Below the pieces are notes generated by a model, which was given only the letters and a program-made list of their open reading frames with translations, did not search any database and was not told the origin of the DNA. This document shows, piece after piece, positions 44,970-55,360 of a DNA stretch of 64,000 nucleotides. The stretch is from contig JAOWCC010001501.1 of NCBI GenBank assembly GCA_030867875.1, positions 14,599,524 through 14,663,523 on the forward strand, written 5' to 3'. The position numbers and the translations under genes are program-made. This DNA comes from Actinernus sp. WN-2022. Taxonomy: Eukaryota > Cnidaria > Anthozoa > Actiniaria > Actinernidae. The first letter of the stretch is position 1. Each line of letters opens with the position of its first letter.

Positions 44970-46390
44970 AAAGCCGCCGAGACTGCATGATAATAATTTC
45001 CTATTCAAGCGAACTGTTATTCATTCACTATTCTCTCTTGAACTGGTTCTCTGGCACCAGCAACGAGATTGCCTGCTAGCTGATTATCTCTCTCTCTGCA
45101 GGGAAAAATAAAACCGAGGGGATAAACCTCTTTTCATAATTATTAGTATTCTCTGTTTATAGTACTGATGACAGGGTTCGGAAGCAGAAGGCCTTCACCT
45201 CTAAAGAGCGGCTTTCTGATTGGCTGAACATAATTACCGGTCGCGAAGGTCGCAAACCAATGAGAGGTATTGCTTTTAACGCGTGTTCGAAACGTGAGAG
45301 CCGCAAGCGTCGATCATTTCGCAATATATCTTCAGAAGAGCTCGGAACGGCAGAAGAGGAGATGCAGAGCTGGCACATAAGAAAGTGACCCTATACATGT
45401 CTAATTTCATGGTATCCATGAATTTGCAGAACATCATATATGTCATGGTGTACCATGACATGTATTGTGTCATGGTGTACCATGACATATTTAAGATGTG
45501 TTATTGAGATACAGCCGACTCAGTTCTGAACAGTGTTCCTTTCGCGTGTACAGACTTTAGGATGTGTTATTATACGGAGTTCTAATCGACATTCAGCACG
45601 ACATTCAGTACGTACTATGTTATTTTAGTGAGACACAGCCGACTCAGTTCTGAACAGTGTCTCATCTGAAGCTATAGACTTCGGCTTTAGGATTTTGGAT
45701 GTGTTATTATACGGCGTTCTAATCGACATTCAGTATCGGTTGTTTAGTAAGACAGCCGACTCAGTTCTAAATTCAAAGGCAATGTCTTATCTGAAGCTTT
45801 CCCGCGTGTACAGACTTCAGCTTTAGGCTTAAAGTTCTAATCGCATCGCGAACAGAAAAGCTTCGGTCAGCCAGTACCACAGCCGATCGACTCAGTTCTG
45901 CCAGGGTTTGTAGCTTCAATATAGACTTAAGATATGAAATTAACTTTATGTTCGCCGTGCGATTACGAAAAGTTCACTCCAGTGCAAATGCTTTTAGGTA
46001 AAACTACATTTTCCTGAAGTGGGATGAATTCGACGAAAATATGAGAACACATTATATCATGGGACAAGCTAGGTTTAAGGACTGAAACTACACGAGGTAA
46101 ACAGCACTTTTCGTGAAGTGATATTGTACACAACCACTGATTTAGCAGTGATTTAGAGGTTCATTGTACCTTTGAGCCGGGTGGTTGAACAGGTTTTCCG
46201 GTGATACCTTTAGACAACAAACAGCAGACAAACGGGAAGAACAAAGGGAAACAACAGCACCAACCGCCGAGACGGCCGAAACGTAAGAAAGGAAGTTCTG
46301 AGGATCGTGAGGTAATATACTGACACCCGACAAACGACCTTAAAGTGCCTATGAAGTGAACTTTTCGTCATTGATATTAAGATCATTGAT
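44970..46390. other. Non-coding stretch with tandem repeats
   Basis: 45,442-45,459 and 45,469-45,486 are two copies of the hairpin GTCATGG-TGTA-CCATGAC. 45,490-45,930 holds about four diverged units of about 117-127 bp that start CAGCCGACTCAGTTCT. No ORF is convincing. Confidence 0.6.
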
Positions 46391-46399
46391 ATTAAGACC

Positions 46400-46475
46400 G
46401 TAGAAGCGCAGTGTACATGTTGGTGCACGGCACTCTGTGCGAGTGGTCCCGAGTTCGATTCCCGGCCGACGCATC
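46400..46475 (+). repeat. tRNA-derived SINE-like segment (T-arm/B box)
   Basis: GAGTTCGATTCCCGG with flanking GTGCACGGCACTCTGTGC. The T-arm half of a tRNA is recognisable; the acceptor and D arms do not fold, so it is not a tRNA gene. The inverted partner is at 49,137-49,205, where the B box is damaged by a small deletion. Confidence 0.6.
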
Positions 46476-46740
46476 CGTATCGACTTTTCAGTAGTAGCTT
46501 CATTATAGCTTTGAATTCCGTTAATATATAGGGAGCTCTGATGGAAAAAGGGGGTAAAGTAGTACACCGTCGGCCTCCTGGACGATTACCTTCGAGTGAA
46601 GGGAGACCGACTTTTTTTTACTTTAAAAAGTGCCTATGAAGTGAAATTTTCGTCATTACTCGGGCTGCCTGTGGCAGCACCGAGTCTTAAAATGCAAGTC
46701 GTTTTTTTTGTTTGTTTTTTTGTTGGGTGTCGCAAAATTT

Positions 46741-46850
46741 CTGCGCATGCGTTAAAGGTCAAATTCACACCAATCAGATTGCACTGTGCTGATCACGCAA
46801 CAATCGCCAGGTTAATTTATTTACATAATTTAATACAGTAAAGCAAGATG
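46741..46850 (+). promoter_or_regulatory. Carried promoter-like region (NRF1- and YY1-like sites)
   Basis: CTGCGCATGCG at 46,741-46,751 fits the NRF1 motif. CAAGATGGCGG at 46,844-46,854 overlaps the ATG as in many YY1-regulated housekeeping promoters. The same pair occurs near 1,270-1,385 and 61,560-61,668 in related copies. Function is inferred from motifs only. Confidence 0.5.
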
Positions 46851-47339
46851 GCGGAGGACCCGCGAGGAACTTTCTCTCTAATTTGGAGTCTCATCTCTCA
46901 AATGTAAGCCAGTTTAATGTTTTATTTAACTTCACCCGTGCGAAAGCCTTCCAACAGGCTCAGGATATTTCAACTGGCGCTATTGTCGGAGCCGAAGGAC
47001 CGCGTTTTTTACCCAGATGGCCAGTAATTTTATTATACGACACGTACGACGACCTGAAGCCAGTGTAGGGGCCAGGATCCGGAAAGCTAAAATTCGAAGA
47101 AATACATATTGGAATCTATAAGCCATCGGCTCGCTGTGCTGCATTTAAAACATCCGAGGAGAACATCTTATTTTGGGCGAAGGCACTTCAAGACCAATAT
47201 TATGAGTCTCTTAAAAACTGTCAGAGATTTAAATTTACCGTAAGTTGGATCAGAGAGTATTGAGATCAAGTTATTTCGTTCCAGCGAGGATATTGACCTA
47301 GCGGAAACGGTACAAGCTGTCGAAGGATTTTACTTGTAA
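46848..47339 (+). pseudogene. Decayed gene carried by copy E
   Basis: ATG in a YY1-like context. About 160 codons in one order of frames, broken by a 1-bp loss near 46,870, a stop at about 47,066 and a shift near 47,246; ends at TAA 47,337-47,339. Segments: FNFTRAKAFQQAQDISTGA (also in the 61.7 kb copy and, damaged, at 590-1,270), GPRFLPRWPVILLYDTYDD, KTSEENILFWAKALQDQYY and SEDIDLAETVQAVEGFYL. Protein-like but unrecognised. It may be a captured host gene or the family's own lost gene. Confidence 0.55.
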
Positions 47340-48496
47340 TCATCCACGTCTACTTAACAACAGGAATAGTTATGTGCCAAGGCATGGGCAAAGATAGAGT
47401 TTCCCAGATTACAGATGAAAGTAGAGAACTTAATGAACGAAGAAACAGAGGTCACGCGCGACATGCTTGATAACATGAACATGTTCAACACTTTATGTTA
47501 TACCAAGAAAACAAAACAAATTACAGAGCCTGCAAGTTCACAAGTCAATGAAAAACCCCAAGAGCCTGTAGTTTTGGATCAACATATCCTTGAAACTCCA
47601 AAAGCAACATACACATGAGTCAAATTCAAACCGGAAGAGACGGAATTCTTTAGATTCTTCACGAGGATAAAAATATTTATTAGCCCGCAATAAGAACTCT
47701 CTCGCTGCTTTATTAACGACCTTGATTTGTAACATGGAGGCTGACCTAACTGATATGGGTAATGAATTCTTACTCTCGTCACATCAAAACACGAATCAAG
47801 AAACCAAACTCAGTCATTTGGAAGACAAATTAGTGCAGCAAGATAATATATACAAGACCGAAATCAAGATGCTGTCATCTCGAATATATTATTGACCTAG
47901 AAGTTGAAAATGGCGAGTTGAAAGCGGATATAACTTAAAGCTGAGATCCGACTTTCAAACTTAAAAAAAATATCAAGAATACAAAAAAGAAGACAATGTT
48001 CCGAGACTACCCAACCTACTGAAGCTTATCAGTTTGTTCAAGAGCCATATTTCTTACATGACAACCGATCCCTATTCATCAGATGATACATTTTCTGTGC
48101 TAAATGACGAGAGTTTACAATCACCTGACCGACAACTCACTACTAAAGAAAGGGACCATGAAGTACGGTAGTACGGTTAATTCTCGGGTTCAAAACAATG
48201 AATATATGCCTGCTCAAATGCAGTGTGTTAAACGAATAAGTAGTGTTTAAATTAAAAGGTCAACATACGAGAAAAAGAAAACTATTAAATTACATATATA
48301 CTAGGGGAGCAGAGAATGAAAGTCACCGCGCTACTGGCCACTCCTAAAGACTGCTAAATTCAGCTAATAATTCTTCCCTTTGGTTAATATTAGAGGATTA
48401 AGAGGATTTCAAATGAAAGTGTATTTCATCTTCAATCTAATGTGGCCCGAGTGAAAGCCCAGATGGGCTCTTGTTGATATTAAGATCTCATAATGG

Positions 48497-48765
48497 GTAA
48501 AAACAATTGACAATTTGCACATGTATGGTACTAAGGAAAATACACGTCATTATGCATATTAAGATGTTACCATGGTAACACTCTAGGCCCCAGGCTCTTT
48601 TCACCTTCAACATAAAATTGTAGTTTTTATCTGAGTTTCACAAAATATTGTACTTTAAGCCACTCATGCAGGTACATTTTCCTCATTAAGGAGCCTGGGG
48701 CCTAGTGTGTTACCATGGTAACATCTTAACCATACATGTGCAAATTGTCAATTGGTTTTACCCAT
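48497..48765. repeat. 269-bp foldback
   Basis: ATGGGTAAAA...CAATTGACAATTTGCACATG arm and its complement at the other end, with inner GTTACCATGGTAAC palindromes and a CTAGGCCCCAGGCTC arm pair. Core of the surrounding element, or a nested small foldback. Confidence 0.8.
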
Positions 48766-49205
48766 TATTTGCAGAGATATTCGTCATTTTGTGATTTGTC
48801 TTCATGGCTATGTCAACCTTACGACGTCACATACCATCTAATTTGCATATTACAAAATCCTTAATATATCCGGAACGAGATGAGATATTGACAAACAGAA
48901 AACACAATTCTTCCTCATTTCGACAGGGCGTTCAAATGAGATCTTAATATCAATGACGAAAATTTCACCTCATAGGCACTTTTTAAAGTAAAAAAAAGTC
49001 GGTGTCCCTTAATTCACTCGAAGGTAATCGTCCAGGAGGACGACGGTGTACTACTTTCCCCCCTTTTTCCATCAGAGCTCCTTATTAAGGGAATTCAAAG
49101 CTATAATGAAGCTACTAGGAACAGAGAAAAGTCGATACGGATGCGTCGGCCGGGAATCGACCACTCGCACAGTGTGCCGTGCACCAACACACTGCGCTTC
49201 TACGG

Positions 49206-49873
49206 TTAAATAATTAGCTCCTCAAGCCTACATCGCACAGAAGTCATTTATGCATCATTTTAAATTTAAAGCTTATTATACTGGCTAGCTATTGATATAA
49301 AATGCTCTCAATAATTTTATTTTTTAGAACTCCGTTTCGTCTTAGGAGTTATAACTCCTAAAATATTTTATCGATTTTGAATTTCTTCGTTTTTCTCAAA
49401 AAATATAAACGGTGTCGGCTATACATTTTAGGAATACTGAATAGGCCAGAATTTGAGTAAAAGGTGTCACTGTTCTCGGCTTATGGAAAATCAGGAATCT
49501 TCAATGAGGTTCTCTTTTTTACTGTCATTTCAAATCCCAGGCTGTGAAAACTTACGACTACGTTTCGACTGTAACGTTATAGGCAAATTCATTTTCCTGT
49601 TTTATCTCGTAGTTCCATTTCAAGGGAAACACCCCTAACAGCGCAAAAGAAGTCCAGGTATTGAAACCTTTACGACACAGTCAACACAGTTTGTGCGGTG
49701 TTTCAACTGGTCGGGCGTCCACTCGCAGGGAGGGAGGGGTTGAGTTCATTCCATTGTTTGTATATACCCAGCAAGAGCAATATATTGTTTGTCATACGTA
49801 TTCTTCTTTCTGGCTTGGGCGGTGTGCTTATAGCGGTATAGGTAAATAGTACTTTCCTTTCATTTTTCTTCAG
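49206..49873. other. Non-coding or unseen 5' exon region
   Basis: No protein-like ORF could be defined. It precedes the RING exon and may hold 5' exons or intron of that gene, but no splice pair is convincing. Confidence 0.35.
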
Positions 49874-50510
49874 TGCTATATTTGTAATACGAGGGAGAGA
49901 CCGATGGTACATCCGGACAATTGCACGCATAAGTTCCACCCCGTATGTATAAGCGAATGGGTCAAGGTAAGTTTCTATTTTACGTAGCTGGACCGTAGTT
50001 ACGACAAGTTAGTCACAAAACGGTACCGTTCATTGTTTATAGAGCTTCTCTTGACCCTTTTAGAACTGCAAGCCTTCCGCGAAGACGTGTCCGAAGTGCA
50101 ACATAGTATTCAGCGATACCATATATTTTGTAGATGGCGAACAGGTTTGTACATTTTAGTGATGCTTTGCGGAAAATTTCTAAATACATGTCACCAACAT
50201 ACCAACGCCTCAGTCACACACCTTTCGAAAAATATTATAGTATAGTTAGTGCGTACTTTATAACATTGATCTCATCATTTAATTGTTCAAGCAGTGCATG
50301 GAGGAGCCTAATTATTGCAATTACTATTAACTGGATACATAGGATACGGATGTCGAGGACGCTACGAATACATCATTGAAGAATGCAGCGGGGGATCTCT
50401 CTGTTGCAAAGAGTAGTACATCAGGCCAACTTCCTGTCGACAGCAGTGACCGTGTGCCCGAAATTCTCATCGACGACATCGAGAGTGCAGCGGGGGACCC
50501 TATGTTTTAA
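49874..50510 (+). CDS. RING-H2 finger gene, three short exons (partial)
   Basis: Exon 49,874-49,966 (AG before, GTAAGT after), exon 50,064-50,144 (TTTTAG before, GTTTGT after) and exon 50,343-50,510 (ATAG before, TAA stop) join in phase 0. Together they give a complete zinc-binding pattern: CYIC, CTHKFHPVC, ISEW, then CPKC in the second exon. The third exon is short and acidic (ILIDDIES). The spacing and the NC-x-H...EW...CPxC pattern recall PHRF1-like RING proteins. Probably E3 ligase-type or a chromatin-linked RING protein. Upstream exons are missing or unrecognised. A diverged relative of the third exon lies at 52,707-52,769 with a GTAAGT donor. Confidence 0.6.
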
Positions 50511-50620
50511 AGAGTAGTGCATCAGGTAAACTTCCTGTCGACAGCTTCAGTGACCGTGTGCCCGAAATTCTCATCGACGATATCGAGAGTGCAGCGGGGG
50601 ACCCCTATGTTTAAATGAGT
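50385..50620 (+). repeat. Tandem duplication of the third RING exon
   Basis: GCAGCGGGGGA recurs at 50,385, 50,487 and 50,591 (102-104 bp apart). The second unit repeats the acidic exon with a shifted frame and altered start. Confidence 0.8.
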
Positions 50621-50959
50621 AGTTAGGAGTACCCAGAAATGGCTCGGAAATGATATTTGGTTGCAGAGAAGAGAGGAAGTATTTTTCAGTTTATTTGCTG
50701 GGATAAAGCCCGAGAATTACTATCCTGGCTGGCAAGAAAACGATAGGAGAAAAATGCTGGGAAAACCAAGTCCAAATTCGTCCCCTGGCTGGGAAAAAAA
50801 TATCAGAACCATATCCTTGCTGGCAACTACATTTCAGAATATATAGCTAGCTGGCATTGGGGAGCGGATATTTTTTTCCCACGATAGTTAATTATTAACT
50901 TAAACTGACTTTCCCATTGCTGAAATATCATTTGGGGCAATATCAAATCAATTTTGTTT

Positions 50960-51740
50960 TAAGACGAAATGAATAAAATACATGATACTCTAATAATTTG
51001 TTACTTTAAACTTAAACCTATCCATGTAAATCAAACCTTTTAACCATTTGACTCAACTCATATAAACAATTAAAGTCTCAACACCTTATATCCTAAAAAA
51101 TTAACCAATTTTACAAAATAATTTATCCTCTAACTACATACTGCTCTAAACACTTTAATATGAACCAATATTTAAACATATGTATACATAATACTCAAAT
51201 AATATGTTATTTTAAACTATTCCAGAAAAACCGAACCTTTTAACGGCTGACTCAAATCATCTAAACAATGCCAAAACTATTAAATAGCACTGCGTCACCT
51301 GGTTTCACATCACTCCCATATAATTTTCTCTTTAGCAACCCTAAAATGACAAAGTACAGCTAAACTAATCAGCAGCTAGCTCACTACAAACATAAAATAT
51401 AAATATTTTAAAGACGAAATAAATAAAATACATGATACTCTAATAATTTGTTACTTTAAACTTAAGCCGATCCATGTAAATCAAACCTTTTAACCATTTG
51501 ACTCAAATCATATAAACAATTAAAGTCTCCGCACCTTATATCTTAAAAAAATAACCATGTTTACAAAATAATTTATCCTGAGCTACATACTGCTCTAAAC
51601 ATTTTAATATGAACCAATATTTAAATAATTTTAAAACATATATATGCATAGTACTCAAATAATATACTATTTTAAACTAATCCATGTAAACCGAACCTCT
51701 TAACGGCTGGCTCAAATCATCTAAACAATGCCATATTAAC
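50960..51740. repeat. AT-rich tandem repeat, about 225 bp, four units
   Basis: GACGAAAT...ATACATGATACTC recurs with a 450-bp period (50,963 and 51,413). Weaker half-period copies near 51,175 and 51,630 share CTCAAATAAT and ATCAT-x-TAAACAAT. It looks like a young satellite with higher-order dimers. Confidence 0.75.
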
Positions 51741-51779
51741 TTTTGAGTAGCACCGTGTCACCTGATTTCACATCACTCC

Positions 51780-52050
51780 CATTCCCATTTTCCCCCCTCC
51801 CCCCCCCCCTAAGCTCCCTCAACACCATCTATCTCACTCTAACATATAAACCTCTAAAATCTCTACAACATTTTGTATACCCTAGGCCGTACGAACCCTC
51901 TCCCTGACATCCATCAATCATCGCTACTATTACACGCCCCTTCTCCACACCCTTCAACCCCAAACCTCGCTCCAACAAAACAAACCCCCCACCCCGCCCC
52001 CCCCTGTTTCCAACAAAAATCACCATCACCCCTCTCCCCCTCCCTTTCCC
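51780..52050. repeat. C/A-rich low-complexity stretch
   Basis: Strongly pyrimidine-rich and purine-poor plus strand with runs of C (51,791-51,811; 52,000 region). No coding support. Confidence 0.6.
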
Positions 52051-53639
52051 GCATCATTACCATATATGGTAAGTTTTTCACCAAACTTAACACCTTCTAT
52101 TGGCCGTCTTTAAATAGCATCCGTTTTAAAACTAAACACCCGCATTCCTTTCCTTGACCTTTACTTGATAAAATACCACGAGCTGCATCTCCCCCAGCCC
52201 AGTACTGTTACTCTCCTAGGTAAGCATTATCTCCTCCCTTCCTATACTATTTAAGGTCACCATAATCATAACGAGTAGATACGCATTGTGAACTGAGTAT
52301 GTAGGGTCAAATCGTAGACGTCTTTCGATTTTGAAACATACGACTGCTTGGTACTTTCTCTCGGAGTTTCACACGGTTTTTAACTTTCTCCCACGTGCAT
52401 TTTAAATTGGCCAAATTTCCTTCTACAAAATATACAAATTCCACGAAATTACACCAGGCAATCCAGTATAATTTTTGACCCCTGATGATAAGAATTATAC
52501 TGTCAGTCTCGCAATCCAAAGTACTCCACTCGTTATACTATAAAATTAAAACGAGCTCGTTTTTAATCTGTTATATATGCATATCTAAAAATCCTCCTGT
52601 CCCTTGTATTACCTTATTACTTATTATATATATTTCAACATATTGACTTTGTAGATAGCCGTATAATTGCCAATTTTAGTAAACATGTCATGTTATACGC
52701 TATACCATACTGAGTAGTCCATCAGGCCAACTTCTTATGGATGCCAGTGATCCACGACACACATGCAATGTAAGTATGATACATGGAACGCCCACGTTTG
52801 TTTGTTGTTGTTAGTGGTTATTTATAGTATTGCTTTAAAGCAACCCGGCATTAGCAATTAATACAAAAGGTTGGCGGCTCTCCTGTCATACTGAGCTTAA
52901 AAGGTTATATTATGAACTTTCCAACCATAGGGTAACCATAGGGGAGAGTTACCCTACCAGCTTGCTAGATTGACCCTCCTAGAATGACTATCTTTTTGCT
53001 TGTTTATAGTGAATGTAATCTGCTATTACAGAAAAAAACGCCAAACAATAGTGGCGAGATAGCCCTAGGGATAATCCTTTGCATGACTGTAAAGGAGGGC
53101 TATCTTTTGACACTTTTGGGAAGATGCCCCTTCTAGGAGGGTCACCCTATCTTCATGTAAATAGCCCTTAAGAATGTATTTCATCCTATTCGTACAGTCT
53201 TCTACGGAGCCCGCTTAGGGCCATTGCAAATAATTTTTTTCTGGCCGAGTAGTGTGGGTCGAGTTTTGGGGAGGCTGCACGTGCACGTGCACATGTTCGA
53301 ATATATGCTTGGCACTGATGCATCTGATGTATCCGTATCCGATTCGATGGATGAGGTACGTTTTAAAGTTAAGTAAAGTTTGTCTGGAAAGTGTCCTCAT
53401 GACAATTCCTCAGCGCTTATCTACGACCGATTTATGTTGGTAATAATGGTTCAACGCGTCCCGCCAAAAACTTGAGTCTGTTGTTGTTTGATATTATCGA
53501 TACGGCCTGCAGGTGATTCGCAATTGGTTGATGGTCTAATTCGATGATTGTTCCAAAGTATTTCATCCCTGTGGAGTTCACCTCATTACATCCATGTAAC
53601 AAAACCTCAAACATTCTACTTGTATTACATTGGAATCAC
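52051..53639. other. Mostly non-coding, with one RING-exon relative
   Basis: 52,707-52,769 (SGQLLMDASD in translation) resembles the third RING exon and ends at a GTAAGT donor. An ATG-started acidic run at 53,294-53,356 ends at GTACGT and may be another small exon. Otherwise nothing recognised. Confidence 0.4.
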
Positions 53640-54200
53640 CATAACAACCACTTTCTCGAAGCTCTTTAAAATGTTGTACACCAATTTAGTAGTACACCCT
53701 CTTTGCAACTGCGACCACCAAGCTTCTATCCTTTGATTAGACACCGAGCGCGGCCATACATAAAGCTGCAAATGAATCGTTACAATTGTTTAGAAAACGT
53801 TGAATTCCAGCAACATGTGTGTTTTCTATACCGTAATCAGCTCTTACAATTCTTGCAGTGGCCCCGGGCTCTCGAATGCAATCTACATAATACCTGGCAA
53901 TGACTGCTGGGTCATTGTTTGAGATTCTAACTTCAAGCCAAAAAAGTCGTCTGATGTAGCCATCGATACAACCGTGCATGCAAAAACCAAAGGGTTTAAG
54001 TTTATCGTAGCCATCTGTATGCCAAAGAAAATTTGGCCCTCTTCCCTTATATTGACGCCTTTGTAGCCTATGCCTCAACCGCTTATCTACACCATCGGGG
54101 TCTATGATCCTGAGAGCATGCCGTACTGTACTGAGATAAATAAACCGGACATCGATCTTACAACAAAGCCAAAGGAATCCAGCAATAATTATATTAACCT
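53640..54200 (-). pseudogene. Integrase-core (DDE) gene remnant
   Basis: The minus-strand frame has RLQRRQYKGRGPNFLWHTDG, KLKPFGFCMHGCIDGYIRR, LFWLEVRISNNDPAVIARYY and a D-x-G-x-EN site written here as ADYGIEN, i.e. the first two acidic sites of an integrase core. A frameshift near 53,740 leads to a QRIEAWW block. The family is known as uncharacterised integrase-core proteins in invertebrates and fish. Truncated upstream where LINE-F begins. Confidence 0.72.
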
Positions 54201-55164
54201 GCATGACTCCCAAATGTCAACTAGCTACGAAAATCCTAACAACGACCAAACACCTCTGATCCCTCAAGGAACCAAGCAACCTGTTAAGAACAAAGCAAAT
54301 CCTTCTGGTACTTCCGATTCGAAAGTTTATGCCGATGTTATAGTACTAATGGACTCCAATAGAAAGTTTATAGACCCGAAAAGACTTTGTCCGGGCCAAA
54401 AAACTGCCATCATCAAATGCGGTAATCTGGAAAACGCAAAATCGCTTTTGAGCGCTCCTCGTTTCTCTTCTCCGAAAGTGATCGTTTTAAACGTCGGAGT
54501 TAACGACGTTGAGTCATCCTCAGTCGCTGATATTTGCGCTGATTTTACAGAAACTGTAAACATAGCCCTTCAAATGTTCCCTCACACTAAACTGGTTATC
54601 TCCGAAATCACTCCAAGAAATGATGATCTCAATTCACAAGTAAAAGAAGTAAACATGTTCCTAAACACAAAGTTCCTATCCCAACTCCCATCAAGCTCCA
54701 TGGTTACTACACATTCAAATATCAATAACAATGATTGTCTTTTCGACCGGAAACATTTATCTAAGAACATTGGTGTAAAACGTTTAGCTGGAAACTTAAA
54801 GGGTGCAATTCGTGCAGTTCTGGGTTTCCAGAAACCGTATCATCCTGATAACTCAGTGGATCAACAGTTTATATATCCTCCGAGCTTGGACCAACACCTC
54901 CCAAGATCGCCCGGGAATCAGCATTCTTACAAAACTAACGACCTAACGAAGGAGTTAATTTCACAATTAAAGTCTGTATCTCTATTGATGTCTACCCTTC
55001 ATCGACCTGCTCATGATCAGCACACGTTAGCACCCTCTTCACCACAGCTGCTTCAGATTCCACTACAACAACCTCCTTTAGGAAGTCAGCAGTTTCATCC
55101 AGTGTATCCGAATCAACCCTTGGCCTTCCGACCAGGGTCACAGCAGCCAATGAATCTTATATAA
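54070..55164 (+). CDS. LINE-F ORF1, SGNH-like with altered block I
   Basis: 364 codons; the first ATG (54,070) lies in sequence that also reads as integrase on the other strand, so a start at 54,118 or an upstream truncation is possible. The SGNH-like domain is at about residues 86-250: VIVLMDSN at 91-97 (Gly of GDS replaced), NVGVND at 141-146, DRKHLS at 226-231 for the Asp-His site. The C-terminal third is Pro/Gln-rich. Unlike LINE-C ORF1, it lacks the coiled coil seen there. A different LINE lineage. Confidence 0.78.
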   Translation: MPQPLIYTIGVYDPESMPYCTEINKPDIDLTTKPKESSNNYINLHDSQMSTSYENPNNDQTPLIPQGTKQPVKNKANPSGTSDSKVYADVIVLMDSNRKFIDPKRLCPGQKTAIIKCGNLENAKSLLSAPRFSSPKVIVLNVGVNDVESSSVADICADFTETVNIALQMFPHTKLVISEITPRNDDLNSQVKEVNMFLNTKFLSQLPSSSMVTTHSNINNNDCLFDRKHLSKNIGVKRLAGNLKGAIRAVLGFQKPYHPDNSVDQQFIYPPSLDQHLPRSPGNQHSYKTNDLTKELISQLKSVSLLMSTLHRPAHDQHTLAPSSPQLLQIPLQQPPLGSQQFHPVYPNQPLAFRPGSQQPMNLI

Positions 55165-55360
55165 CCCCCTCGTGTAAGTTAAAAATACACTTTTTTTGCT
55201 TCAAAAAGTTTTTCATATACAATTTCCTCGGTGTTTGAGACATCGGTAATACTATCTTTCTTAACGGTCTACCAAGTTTAACCTTAAAGGAGTCATGGAA
55301 TATAAAAATTCCCTTTCCTTTTGTTCTTTTAACGTTGAGGGTCTTCAACGCGTTCTCGAG

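Larger units (their letters stand above)
46656..48475 (-). mobile_element. Helitron-like copy E
   Basis: Minus orientation: the 5' AACAAGAGCCC end is at 48,475, the 3' hairpin and CCCGAGTAA at 46,656. The empty target can be read from the inverted arm (near 48,958): insertion between A and T without a duplicated site, as Helitrons do. Read from its 3' end, the interior carries a promoter-like region and a decayed short gene, then a second decayed coding-like region (47,371-47,620 and 47,733-47,895). Confidence 0.78.
46395..49205. mobile_element. Foldback element with SINE-like arms, split by copy E
   Basis: 46,400-46,655 is reverse-complementary to about 48,945-49,205, and the match continues beyond the copy E insertion (48,476-48,492). 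Inside lies a further foldback (48,497-48,765). Without copy E the element is about 1 kb. Each arm holds a tRNA-like promoter segment. Confidence 0.75.

Noticed and set aside
46400..46475. Functional tRNA gene
   Set aside because: Only the T-arm/B box is tRNA-like; the acceptor and D arms do not pair.
47240..47285. A 45-bp intron (GTAAGT...CCAG) in the copy E gene
   Set aside because: Splicing it out gives a stop; a 1-bp frameshift joins the flanking frames more simply.
53252..53443. Cys-Thr-rich 63-codon ORF
   Set aside because: Derives from a GTGCAC repeat; an alternative frame with an acidic exon and GT donor is more plausible but still weak.
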